From NCBI GenBank assembly GCA_031288215.1, contig JAITRV010000191.1, positions 1 to 14,623 on the forward strand: 14,623 nucleotides of DNA, read 5' to 3'. Position numbers and translations under genes: made by a program. Below the pieces are notes generated by a model. That model was not told the origin of the DNA and did no database searches. It worked only from the letters and a program-made list of their open reading frames with translations. The number at the start of each line of letters is the position of its first letter. The stretch's first letter is position 1. Source of the DNA: Spirochaetaceae bacterium. GTDB taxonomy: Bacteria; Spirochaetota; Spirochaetia; Treponematales; Breznakiellaceae. Of this stretch, positions 6,887-13,178 are shown piece by piece.

Positions 6887-7056
6887 TTCATCACTCCTCT
6901 AAAAAGCGGACCCTTCGCCGCTTAGGTTAATCGGACATTAACACGAAGTGTTAATGATTACTTCCGCAACAAGCGGGCTTGTCCGCTTTCAAGCGGCGGT
7001 TTCCCCGCTTACGTCCATCGGCCCGTAACACGACGTGTTATTACGGATGGCACGCT
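6887..7056. repeat. Palindrome array, two 87-bp-period units, between atpI and atpK
   Basis: The 170-bp gap holds five hairpins. Three have arms AAGCGG/CCGCTT (6904-6909/6918-6923, 6971-6976/6983-6988, 6991-6996/7005-7010). Two have arms TAACAC/GTGTTA around a 3-nt loop (6939-6944/6948-6953, extended to 9 bp at 6936-6944/6948-6956; 7026-7031/7035-7040). Units starting at 6904 and 6991 align at an exact 87-bp offset with 38 of the first 50 bases identical by hand alignment. All differences fall in loops or spacers; both stems are unchanged. The second unit can extend its stem with CCGTAA (7023-7028) against TTACGG (7041-7046). No coding potential seen. Confidence 0.8.
6901..6923 (-). terminator. 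Possible terminator or attenuator upstream of atpK
   Basis: On the - strand the stem AAGCGG / CCGCTT has an 8-nt loop and runs into TTTTT (complement of 6901-6905), then directly into the atpK ribosome site AGAGGAG. It has the shape of an intrinsic terminator, but the stem is only 6 bp, so partial read-through is more likely than a full stop. It could also be a processing or stability element setting K apart from I. Confidence 0.4.
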
Positions 7057-9111
7057 CTATCCGCCGGCGCTGTCCTCGACGGCCCGCTTACGGAACCGGA
7101 AGGGAGAAAATTCCACCCCGGTTTCGGTAAAGAACTTACTGAAAAATTCGTAGTATTGAAGCCGGATCACCTGGATGGCCACGATCATGCCCTCAAGGAT
7201 GATGATCACGGCATTCCCCGCTATCATGATGATCGCGGAAAATAACGGCCCCGCGGCGATCCGGGAGACCATGCCGGACAGGGTGAAGACGATGAAGGAA
7301 AGCACCGCGTGGGAAAGGGCAAAGGCCCCCACCCGGAGAAAACTCACCGTATTGGAAATATAGGTGGAGGCGGTTTCCAACACCTCCACGAAGCCCTCCA
7401 TGACGAATACCATGAATCCGTGTTCCAGAAGGGGCCGCTCTCCGGAAACGAGCCGCCATATCAGCGGGCCGAAGAAGATGCCAAAGACCGGAACAAGCAG
7501 CCCCACCAGGTCGAACCAGAGGAAGCGTCCCCCCGAGAGGATCCGCAGGGCGATAAAGAGGGCGTACCAGAAAAGCAGGGTCCCCGCGATGCCGGTTTTG
7601 GAGAAAAAGGCCTTTTCGTACTTTTTCAGGCTGCACTGGTTGATGATATTGACCAGGAGGCCCAGGGAGTTGAGGACCACCCCGACGGCGATGGTAAACC
7701 CAAAAAAGTAAAAGAGCTTTTCGATATTGCCCTTTTCCGGCATCAGGTGGAGGATCCGGTCCGGCGGCTCCCCGGAAATCCCGGCGATCCGCATGAAGAA
7801 GCCCGTCACCGCCCTGGTGGGGGCGATGAGGAGGTCCCCGTGGGTAAAGACCTCGCCGTTGAGGAAGCCCATCACCATGGAGCTTATCCCCACCGAGATG
7901 AGGGGCACCGAATACCTCCCGAATTTTTTCAGGACCCGGGACCCCCGCTTGCCGGTGAGCACTCCCAGGAGGAGGAGCACCAGGCCCTGCCCCAGGTCGC
8001 CGAACATGATGCCGAAGAGGACCGTAAAGAAAAAGGCCACCAGCGGGGTGGGATCGATGGTCCCGTAGAGGGGGGCCCCGTAGGAAAAAACCACCCGCTC
8101 AAAACCCCGGACAAAGGGGCCGTGGGAGAGGGACACCGGAACCTTTTCCCGGCCTTCCTTCACCTGGGCTATCTCGCCGGGGTCAAAGGCCTGGATCGCC
8201 ACCCTTCCCTCGGTACAGCGCTCTAAATCCGCCACCAGGGTTTCCACGATATCCGCCGGGACCCAGCCGGAGAGGGCGTAGACGCTTCTGGTCCCCCGCA
8301 GCCTCCCCTTGAGCAGTTCCACCTGGGCGGCCATGAGGTAGGAAGCGGCCAGGCCGGCGAGGGTCTTTCCGTAATCCGCCGCCAGGCCCTGCCGGGTGGC
8401 GGCGATGTCCGCCAGTTCCTGTTCCGCCTCCTCCAGCCGGTCCTCAAGCCCCGCGAGGAGTTCCCTGGGGATGCCCTTGTAGCCCTCGGGGATGGCGATG
8501 GGGGAGAAGCCCTGGCGCTTGAGTTCCGAATCCAGGGCGAAACGGCCCTTCCGGGAGGCGGCGGCCAATACCCGGTCCCCTCCTTCCCCTCCCGGCCCCT
8601 GCCCCAGGGGGATGATCACCGCCCGGTCCGCGAGGCTGCGCTTGAGCTCCGCCTGTCTCTTGAAGTCCAGCCGGCCCAGCCGGAGGGTCAGATAGGAGAG
8701 CTGATCCAATTCGGAGAAGGGGGCGTTGAGGTTGGAAAACGCCCGGGACTCGTTGAGGGCTTCCTCCACCTTCCGCTTCTCTTCCTTCTCGTCGTTCTCC
8801 CGCTTTATCAGGGCCAGGATATGGCCGGTGATTTCCGCGGTCAATGCCTTTTCGGTGTCCCCGGGCAGATGGCTTGACTCCTCCGGTTCCTGGGGAAGCT
8901 CCGCCCCCAGATAGGCGGCGCCGATCTTTATCTTCTCCAGGCTCTCCAGGATATTCGCGTAGACTTCGGTATTCGGAACCTTGGAAGGGTCGTCCCCCCC
9001 TTCGGCGGAGAGGTGCATCACCGCCCGGCGGCCCAGATATTCGATCGCCCGGTCCGCATCCCGGCTGAGAATGGTGAGTTCGAGCCGCTTCATCTTTTTT
9101 GGCCGTATCAT
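7057..9111 (-). CDS. atpI: V-type ATPase subunit I (membrane stator, a-subunit homologue)
   Basis: 684 aa, normal for subunit I. Residues 1-340 form the cytoplasmic arm with coiled-coil stretches (about 100-125 and 216-245). The rest is a membrane domain of about seven or eight helices. Conserved marks are PTPLVAFFFTVLFGIMFGDL (354-373), SNTVSFLRVGAFALSHAVLS (586-605) containing the expected essential arginine Arg593, and QVIRLQYYEFFSKFF (647-661). Together with the K ring it forms the ion channel. ATG 9111 overlaps the C stop as ATGA. It is separated from K by a 170-bp gap, by far the longest break in the ATPase genes. Confidence 0.96.
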   Translation of the reverse strand: MIRPKKMKRLELTILSRDADRAIEYLGRRAVMHLSAEGGDDPSKVPNTEVYANILESLEKIKIGAAYLGAELPQEPEESSHLPGDTEKALTAEITGHILALIKRENDEKEEKRKVEEALNESRAFSNLNAPFSELDQLSYLTLRLGRLDFKRQAELKRSLADRAVIIPLGQGPGGEGGDRVLAAASRKGRFALDSELKRQGFSPIAIPEGYKGIPRELLAGLEDRLEEAEQELADIAATRQGLAADYGKTLAGLAASYLMAAQVELLKGRLRGTRSVYALSGWVPADIVETLVADLERCTEGRVAIQAFDPGEIAQVKEGREKVPVSLSHGPFVRGFERVVFSYGAPLYGTIDPTPLVAFFFTVLFGIMFGDLGQGLVLLLLGVLTGKRGSRVLKKFGRYSVPLISVGISSMVMGFLNGEVFTHGDLLIAPTRAVTGFFMRIAGISGEPPDRILHLMPEKGNIEKLFYFFGFTIAVGVVLNSLGLLVNIINQCSLKKYEKAFFSKTGIAGTLLFWYALFIALRILSGGRFLWFDLVGLLVPVFGIFFGPLIWRLVSGERPLLEHGFMVFVMEGFVEVLETASTYISNTVSFLRVGAFALSHAVLSFIVFTLSGMVSRIAAGPLFSAIIMIAGNAVIIILEGMIVAIQVIRLQYYEFFSKFFTETGVEFSPFRFRKRAVEDSAGG

Positions 9112-10178
9112 GGGGTTACCTCCAACATCGAAAAAATGTCCTCCGCGGACAGGCCGAGGCCAAGCCCCTCGGCGACGCTGGTTAAGATATCTTCTTCAAA
9201 CTGTTTGAGTTTGATAAAACAGGCAATGGAATCAACGGTAAAGGGGGTCCGGTAAAAGGAACGCCGGGCCAGGCGGTACAGGTATTCCGACGCGGCATTC
9301 TGGAAGTACCGGGGATCAGCCCGCCAATGCTCGTCGCTTCCTTCCGGGTTTAACAGCGCCGCCCGCTTCCATTTTTCCCAGTCCGGGCGGTAATCCAGGG
9401 CCATGGACAGGGAGGCGCGGGCATCGTCCGCCAGGGTTTTTCCCCGGCGGGAGGCCGGGGAAGCCCCTTCGCCGTCATAGCGCCGGCCTATCCCGATGGG
9501 GATGAGAAACTCCTCGGTCTCCTGGGGAGCCATGCCGTAATAGGTCCTGAGCCTGAGGCTCCAGGCCGCGTTCCGCAGGGCAATCTCCTCGGAGAGGATC
9601 CGTTCAATGGCTTTCCGGTCCGCCGGGGCCAGGGAAAAGAGGGCGTTCCACAAATAGGTATAGTAGCGCCGGTCCAGTTCCATCTGAAGCCGGTTGAGGA
9701 ACCCTTCATTCCGCCCTTCCTCCCCTTCGGGGAACATATCCACATCCAGGAGGAAGGCGAATTCGGTCCCCCGGAACATATCCTTGATCTGCGGGTAGGC
9801 GTCGAAATTCACCGTCCCAAAGGCCCCCAGTCCGGTAAATTCGGGCTTCTTCCCGCTTCCTTCTATAATACCCGCCAGGGCGTTCTTGACATCCCCGTAT
9901 TCGTAGGAGCGGACCAGGCGGATGAGCAGTTCCGGGGGGTTTGCGAAGGAGTCCACGATGAGGGCAATCTGGTTCACCGACCGGTCGATGATCCGCCGTT
10001 CCAGGTCCCGCAGCAGTTCCCGCTCCGGGAGATCCCGGCTTGACCGGGGAAAAACCAGCCGGTCCAGTTCGGTGAGCCGCCCGACGGAACGGAGCCGGGA
10101 CATCCGCTTTCCGACAAAGGATTTTCCGATGATCCCGCAGGCTTTGGCAAAGGCATAGGCCTGTTCTCCGGAGGGCAT
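9108..10178 (-). CDS. atpC: V-type ATPase subunit C (AC39/d family)
   Basis: 356 aa, mostly helical, matching the vATP-synt_AC39 family that forms the funnel linking the central shaft to the K ring. Seen: the YAFAKACGIIGKSFVGKR start, LERRIIDRSVNQIALIV, SYEYGDVKNALAGII (the conserved Tyr-x-Asp-x-Lys-Asn stretch) and RRYYTYLWNALFSL. The C-terminal half is divergent. ATG 10178 overlaps the previous stop by one base (TGATG), and its own stop overlaps the I start. The close coupling to I fits a role at the membrane face. Confidence 0.92.
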   Translation of the reverse strand: MPSGEQAYAFAKACGIIGKSFVGKRMSRLRSVGRLTELDRLVFPRSSRDLPERELLRDLERRIIDRSVNQIALIVDSFANPPELLIRLVRSYEYGDVKNALAGIIEGSGKKPEFTGLGAFGTVNFDAYPQIKDMFRGTEFAFLLDVDMFPEGEEGRNEGFLNRLQMELDRRYYTYLWNALFSLAPADRKAIERILSEEIALRNAAWSLRLRTYYGMAPQETEEFLIPIGIGRRYDGEGASPASRRGKTLADDARASLSMALDYRPDWEKWKRAALLNPEGSDEHWRADPRYFQNAASEYLYRLARRSFYRTPFTVDSIACFIKLKQFEEDILTSVAEGLGLGLSAEDIFSMLEVTP

Positions 10179-10486
10179 CAGCGCTTTCCCCGCAAAAAGC
10201 CGTCCACCGTCCTGCCGAAGGCCCCCAGATCCAGGGGCAGGATTTCCAGGCCCGCCCGGTAGGCGTCGAGTTCCCGTTGAGCATCCTCTTTCAAGCGGGT
10301 AAGGGCCTGCGCCGAGCGCTGTTCCAACTCCGTAATGAGGCGGCTGTGCTGTTCCTCAAAACGCGCGCGGTTATGCTTCTCCCCCTCGGCGATACGGTGA
10401 TCCGCTTCGGCCTGGGCGTCGTCCACGAGGGCGGTAGCCTCAGCCTCAACCTCCAAAAGATGCCGGAGGACATCCTGTTCTTCCAT
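10178..10486 (-). CDS. V-type ATPase peripheral stalk subunit, G/H-like
   Basis: 102 aa, almost wholly one charged helix: residues about 5-80 are rich in E, A, R, Q and H (EAEATALVDDAQAEADHRIA, QHSRLITELEQRSAQALTRL), with a short tail LDLGAFGRTVDGFLRGKR. Such a right-sized coiled coil at the head of a V-ATPase series is the G/H stalk partner of E (NtpF-like in Enterococcus). Sequence conservation in this family is weak, so the call rests on architecture and position. It starts 14 bp after the PTS IIA stop. Confidence 0.8.
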   Translation of the reverse strand: MEEQDVLRHLLEVEAEATALVDDAQAEADHRIAEGEKHNRARFEEQHSRLITELEQRSAQALTRLKEDAQRELDAYRAGLEILPLDLGAFGRTVDGFLRGKR

Positions 10487-10500
10487 GAAACGCCTGCTCT

Positions 10501-10974
10501 TTAATCAAGCTTCGTAAGGACATCCTCATACTTCTTTATGATCCCGTGGGCGCCCTGGGCGTCCTCCTGGGCCACCAAATCCGTATAAAACTTGGGGTTG
10601 TCCAATAACTCCGCCAGTCGTTTGAGATGCCGGAGGTGTTCTTCGCTGTCCCGTTGAGGGGCCAGCATCATGAAGAGCAGATATACCGGCTTGCCGTCCA
10701 GGGCGTCGTAGTCGATGCCCTTTTTTGAAATGCCCAGAACCCCGTGAACCCGGTCCACCGCGTTGGTCTTTCCGTGGGGAATCGCGATTCCCTTGCGGAT
10801 ACCGGTGGACATCTTCGATTCCCGGATCCGTAAGGCTTCCAGAATATTCTCCCGGGCATTTGATTTAGAAGCCTGACAGAAATGGTCCACCATTTCCTCA
10901 AAGGCTTCATCCTTATCTTCCGCTTCCAATCCCACTTTGATACATTCCGGCGGAAATAAATCACACAGGTACAT
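10501..10974 (-). CDS. PTS IIA domain protein (PtsN / fructose-mannitol type)
   Basis: 157 aa from ATG 10974, which sits 5 bp after GAGGGG; a GTG at 10980 would overlap that site. A single PTS_EIIA_2 domain. The phosphorylatable histidine is in MSTGIRKGIAIPHGKT (His67 from this start), and DGKPVYLLFMMLAPQRDSEEHLRHLKRLAELL matches the family core. It takes phosphate from HPr or NPr; lacking IIB or IIC neighbours, it is more likely regulatory than a sugar transporter. It lies between secG (27-bp gap) and the first ATPase gene (14-bp gap), so it is probably cotranscribed with the ATPase. This hints at a link between PTS phosphorylation state and ion pumping or envelope function. Nothing in the sequence proves that link. 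Confidence 0.9.
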   Translation of the reverse strand: MYLCDLFPPECIKVGLEAEDKDEAFEEMVDHFCQASKSNARENILEALRIRESKMSTGIRKGIAIPHGKTNAVDRVHGVLGISKKGIDYDALDGKPVYLLFMMLAPQRDSEEHLRHLKRLAELLDNPKFYTDLVAQEDAQGAHGIIKKYEDVLTKLD

Positions 10975-11001
10975 ACACACCCCTCAAAAAAATTGACGAT
11001 A

Positions 11002-11355
11002 TTAGAGATCCGGTTCGCTCTCCGCAGGGGTGGCGGGCGCTTCGGTCTCATCCTGCAGCCACCAGTCGCTCTCGGTTTCGGTGGTCAACTGCCGCCCCGC
11101 CGCCTCAACCCCGGAACCGCTGGGGCTTCTGTTGATGAGGGCCAGGCCGAAACTGATAACCAGGAAAAGGGCGCCCAAGATAGAAGTCGCCCGGGTCAAA
11201 ACATTGCCCGATCGGGACCCAAAGGCGGAACCGCTGCCGCCGCTGAAGATTCCCCCCAGACTATCCCCTTCCTCGTTTTGCACCAATACCAAAAGGATCA
11301 GTAAAACGGCGATGATCACAAAGAAAACCAGCAATAAAACACTCAATACATTCAT
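11002..11355 (-). CDS. secG: Preprotein translocase subunit SecG
   Basis: 117 aa. Two membrane helices (about 3-26 and 58-76) flank the SecG signature: LLVLVQNEEGDSLGGIFSGG, then SAFGSRSGNVLTRATSILGA. The C-terminal 35 residues are an acidic Pro/Thr/Ser-rich tail, common in spirochaete and other bacterial SecG proteins. It assists SecYE/SecA in export. ATG 11355 is preceded by GGGAGAGG at good spacing. It is first in the series leading to the ATPase; no hairpin terminator separates it from the PTS IIA gene. Confidence 0.95.
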   Translation of the reverse strand: MNVLSVLLLVFFVIIAVLLILLVLVQNEEGDSLGGIFSGGSGSAFGSRSGNVLTRATSILGALFLVISFGLALINRSPSGSGVEAAGRQLTTETESDWWLQDETEAPATPAESEPDL

Positions 11356-11365
11356 GTAACCTCTC

Positions 11366-11410
11366 CCTTAGGTCCCCGCCGGTGAAGTTCGCCTTCACCC
11401 TGCCTTAGGT
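11366..11410 (-). promoter_or_regulatory. Nested hairpin in the secG leader
   Basis: On the - strand an inner stem GGTGAAG-gcgaa-CTTCACC (11381-11399) is flanked by two copies of ACCTAAGG (direct repeats, 37 bp apart, complement of 11366-11373 and 11403-11410). CCTAAGG can pair with its own copy except for one A-A mismatch, giving an outer stem. The downstream copy runs into the secG ribosome site AAGGGAGAGG, so closing this structure could hide it. Function is inferred. Confidence 0.45.
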
Positions 11411-11524
11411 TCTATTCTCTATAACGCTTCCAAATCTATACAAAAAAACCAACAATTAAAAGCCCCCCCAAAGAAAAAGAACGTTTATTACTTCATTTAA
11501 GCCTATATTATATATGAATATTAT
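11411..11524 (-). promoter_or_regulatory. AT-rich probable promoter region of the secG-ATPase series
   Basis: This AT-rich stretch separates the miaA stop from the secG leader and contrasts sharply with the GC-rich coding DNA around it. It has several TATAAT-like hexamers on the - strand (TATAAT near 11507-11515, TATAGA near 11437 and 11420), but none is paired with a good -35 box at 16-18 bp. It also holds a G7 run (complement of 11463-11469) and long T runs. A promoter is likely, but its exact position is not clear. Confidence 0.4.
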
Positions 11525-12499
11525 TCAAGCCGGAACCTCCGCCAAAAAGGCTTCCAGGGCTTCCCGAAAGCGGGCCGCCGGGTCCTCCCCGGCGGAAATC
11601 CAGCGCCCTCCGGGGAGGGAGGCGAAGTAGGTGATCTGCCGCTTGGCATAACGGCGGCTGTTCCGGGCGACCAGGGCCGCGACGGCCTCCAGGTCGGCGG
11701 AAAGGGCGTACTCCCCCGGCGCGGCCTCCACGAAGAATTCCCGGTAGCCGATGGCGGCAAACGCCGGGTCCCCCGGCCCGTAGCCCGCCCGGCAGAGCCC
11801 TTCCACCTCCGCGGGGAGCCCCCGGCGGAACATGGCGGCGCAGCGCTCGTCGATCCGGCGGTAGAGTTCCTCCCGGGGACGCCGGAGGCCCAGGATGAGG
11901 AAGCGGTACTTCCCCCCCCGGCCGTCCGGGGAGGAAGGGGCGAAGGAACTGAGGGGCCGGCCCGAAAGCCGGAACACCTCCAGGGCCCGGAGCAGGCGGT
12001 AGGTGTCGTTGGGGTGAATCCGAGCGGCGCTGGGGGGATCGCAGGCGGCCAGTTCCTCCCGCAGGGCCGCCTCCCCCCGGCGGCGGAGGGCTTCCCGCAG
12101 GGCTTCCCGGAGGGCGGCGGAAGCCGGGGGGGCCTCGCTCAAGCCCAGGATGAAGTTCCGCAGGTAGAAGCCGGTCCCCCCGGACACCACCGGAAGGGCC
12201 CCGCGGCGGGCGATGGCAACGCAGGCCTCGTCGGCCAGGCGGACAAAGTCCCCGGCGCTGAACTGCTCCCTGGGGTCGCGGATGTCGATGAGGTGGTGGG
12301 GAAGCCGTTGGCGCAGGCTCCGGTCCGGTTTGGCGGTCCCGATGTCCATGCCCCGGTAGACCTGCATGGAATCGGCGGACACGATTTCCGCCCGGACGGG
12401 AGCCCCCCGGCGGGCAAAGAGTTCTTCGATGACGGCGGTCTTCCCGGAACCGGTCGGTCCAAAGAGGATGCACACCGGAACAGCCTTTTCTCCGGGCAT
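11525..12499 (-). CDS. miaA: tRNA dimethylallyltransferase MiaA
   Basis: 324 aa, near the usual 300-320. It transfers a dimethylallyl group to A37 of tRNAs reading UNN codons. Motifs: P-loop GPTGSGKT at 14-21, SADSMQVYRGMDIGTAKP at 41-58, HHLID, VVSGGTGFYLRNFILGL, and RRYAKRQITYF near the C-terminus. All catalytic motifs are present. ATG 12499 lies 4 bp after the rpoZ stop with only a weak ribosome site, so translation is probably coupled to rpoZ. A run of eight G (complement of 11912-11919) lies mid-gene. Confidence 0.97.
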   Translation of the reverse strand: MPGEKAVPVCILFGPTGSGKTAVIEELFARRGAPVRAEIVSADSMQVYRGMDIGTAKPDRSLRQRLPHHLIDIRDPREQFSAGDFVRLADEACVAIARRGALPVVSGGTGFYLRNFILGLSEAPPASAALREALREALRRRGEAALREELAACDPPSAARIHPNDTYRLLRALEVFRLSGRPLSSFAPSSPDGRGGKYRFLILGLRRPREELYRRIDERCAAMFRRGLPAEVEGLCRAGYGPGDPAFAAIGYREFFVEAAPGEYALSADLEAVAALVARNSRRYAKRQITYFASLPGGRWISAGEDPAARFREALEAFLAEVPA

Positions 12500-12503
12500 C
12501 GCA

Positions 12504-12695
12504 TTATTCTTCGATGCGGAATTCGACTTCCTCGGTAAATATCTGGCGGGCAGCCAGGGAGACCACCTTGCCGTCGTTATCTTCGACTTCGGGGTCCTTC
12601 AGCATGGAAAGCTGGAACGCTCTCCGGGAGGCGGCGCAGGTAATCTCGTACATATTACCGTCATGTTCAATGAGTTCTTCAAGGGGAAATATCAT
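12504..12695 (-). CDS. rpoZ: DNA-directed RNA polymerase omega subunit (spirochaete-type)
   Basis: 63 aa, shorter than the 70-90 aa of most omega proteins. It keeps the omega core: NMYEITCAASRRAFQLSM (14-31, matching the RYxLvlxaakRARQL helix) and DGKVVSLAARQIF (41-53, matching KPVxxAxxEI). The length and wording resemble treponeme omega proteins as I recall them. Omega helps assemble beta-prime into the polymerase. Start ATG 12695 has no Shine-Dalgarno; the promoter lies so close that the transcript would be nearly leaderless. It is followed 4 bp later by miaA. Family assignment is from motif recall. Confidence 0.8.
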   Translation of the reverse strand: MIFPLEELIEHDGNMYEITCAASRRAFQLSMLKDPEVEDNDGKVVSLAARQIFTEEVEFRIEE

Positions 12696-12697
12696 AA

Positions 12698-12733
12698 TAT
12701 TCTATATATAACATTCTTGGAGAACTTTGTAAA
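12698..12733 (-). promoter_or_regulatory. Sigma-70-type promoter of rpoZ-miaA
   Basis: On the - strand: TTTACA (complement of 12728-12733), 17-bp spacer, TATATA (complement of 12705-12710). The predicted start of transcription, about 6-7 bp downstream, falls only 2-4 bp before ATG 12695. This agrees with the lack of a ribosome binding site and suggests a leaderless or near-leaderless mRNA. Confidence 0.6.
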
Positions 12734-12749
12734 GGTCCCTGCCGGCACC

Positions 12750-13015
12750 GGCCGCCGGATACCCCGCTGCCTGGTCCTCCCGGCACGGGCCGGCAGGGGC
12801 CGGCACACGAGAGATCTGCGGGGGGGGTCCTGTCAGGGAAATACCCCGGCCGCCCCCTGTTCGCGACGGTGCTCTTGATGCCTACGGCATAACTGGTTCC
12901 TCTGCTCAAAAGGGGTCGCCCGGGGTATTTCCCTGCCACCCCCCGTCGCGGTTCTGGTCCTGTGCCGGCCCCTGCCGGCCCGTGCCGGTTTTTCCGGCGG
13001 GAGTATCCGGCGGCC
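12750..13015. repeat. Large imperfect inverted repeat, about 266 bp
   Basis: Three matched blocks in order: 12750-12762 with 13003-13015 (13 bp, GGCCGCCGGATAC), 12780-12807 with 12961-12988 (28 bp, perfect) and 12834-12849 with 12920-12935 (16 bp, CAGGGAAATACCCCGG). Weaker pairing between them continues to a centre of about 55 bp (12857-12911), which contains ATGCC-TAC-GGCAT (12879-12891). The 28-bp block is itself made of 10-bp steps beginning CCGGCA. Reading frames cross it on the - strand, but they are proline/glycine/arginine-rich and unconvincing. It could be a non-autonomous mobile element or a structured RNA. It lies just upstream of the rpoZ promoter. Confidence 0.8.
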
Positions 13016-13119
13016 TGCCTTTCCGCGTGGGGGCGGGTACAGAGCCGGGGGCGGCTGCCGGGGCCGGCGTGGTGGAGGCGGGACGGTTGCAAGAAGCCGG
13101 GTCGGGCGGCTGGTTGGGC
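13016..13119. other. GC-rich gap, no feature recognised
   Basis: Between the large inverted repeat and the terminator. Rich in GGGGGC- and GCCGG-type words; no gene, promoter or palindrome I can support. Confidence 0.5.
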
Positions 13120-13120
13120 G

Positions 13121-13161
13121 TAAAAAACAATCCCCGGACTGGTGTCCGGGGATGTTTTTTA
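13121..13161 (-). terminator. Strong intrinsic terminator (structurally bidirectional)
   Basis: A 10-bp stem ATCCCCGGAC / GTCCGGGGAT (13130-13139 with 13144-13153) with loop TGGT is flanked by A6 (13122-13127) and T6 (13155-13160). It lies 18 bp after the stop of the cysteine-free protein gene on the - strand and most likely ends that transcript. The symmetric A/T flanks would let it work in both directions. Confidence 0.9.
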
Positions 13162-13178
13162 CGGGTTAGAGCGTGTGA

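Noticed and set aside
11503..11527. Terminator for miaA in the AT-rich gap
   Set aside because: T runs are present but there is no stable GC-rich hairpin before them; only a weak AT palindrome overlaps the stop codon.
11912..11919. Runs of 8 G/C in miaA, atpE (5848-5855) and the rpoZ upstream gap (12820-12827), and G7 upstream of secG, as possible phase-variation tracts
   Set aside because: A few runs of this length are expected by chance in GC-rich DNA of this size, and housekeeping genes are unlikely phase-variable targets. Only population sequencing would tell.
12857..12911. tRNA-like or small RNA gene in the centre of the large inverted repeat
   Set aside because: No cloverleaf, T-loop consensus or promoter/terminator pair could be fitted by eye.
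12679..13130. Two - strand frames across the inverted repeat (137 and 74 codons)
   Set aside because: They follow the inverted repeat and terminator, are rich in P/G/R, and one overlaps the rpoZ promoter and start. No ribosome site or motif.
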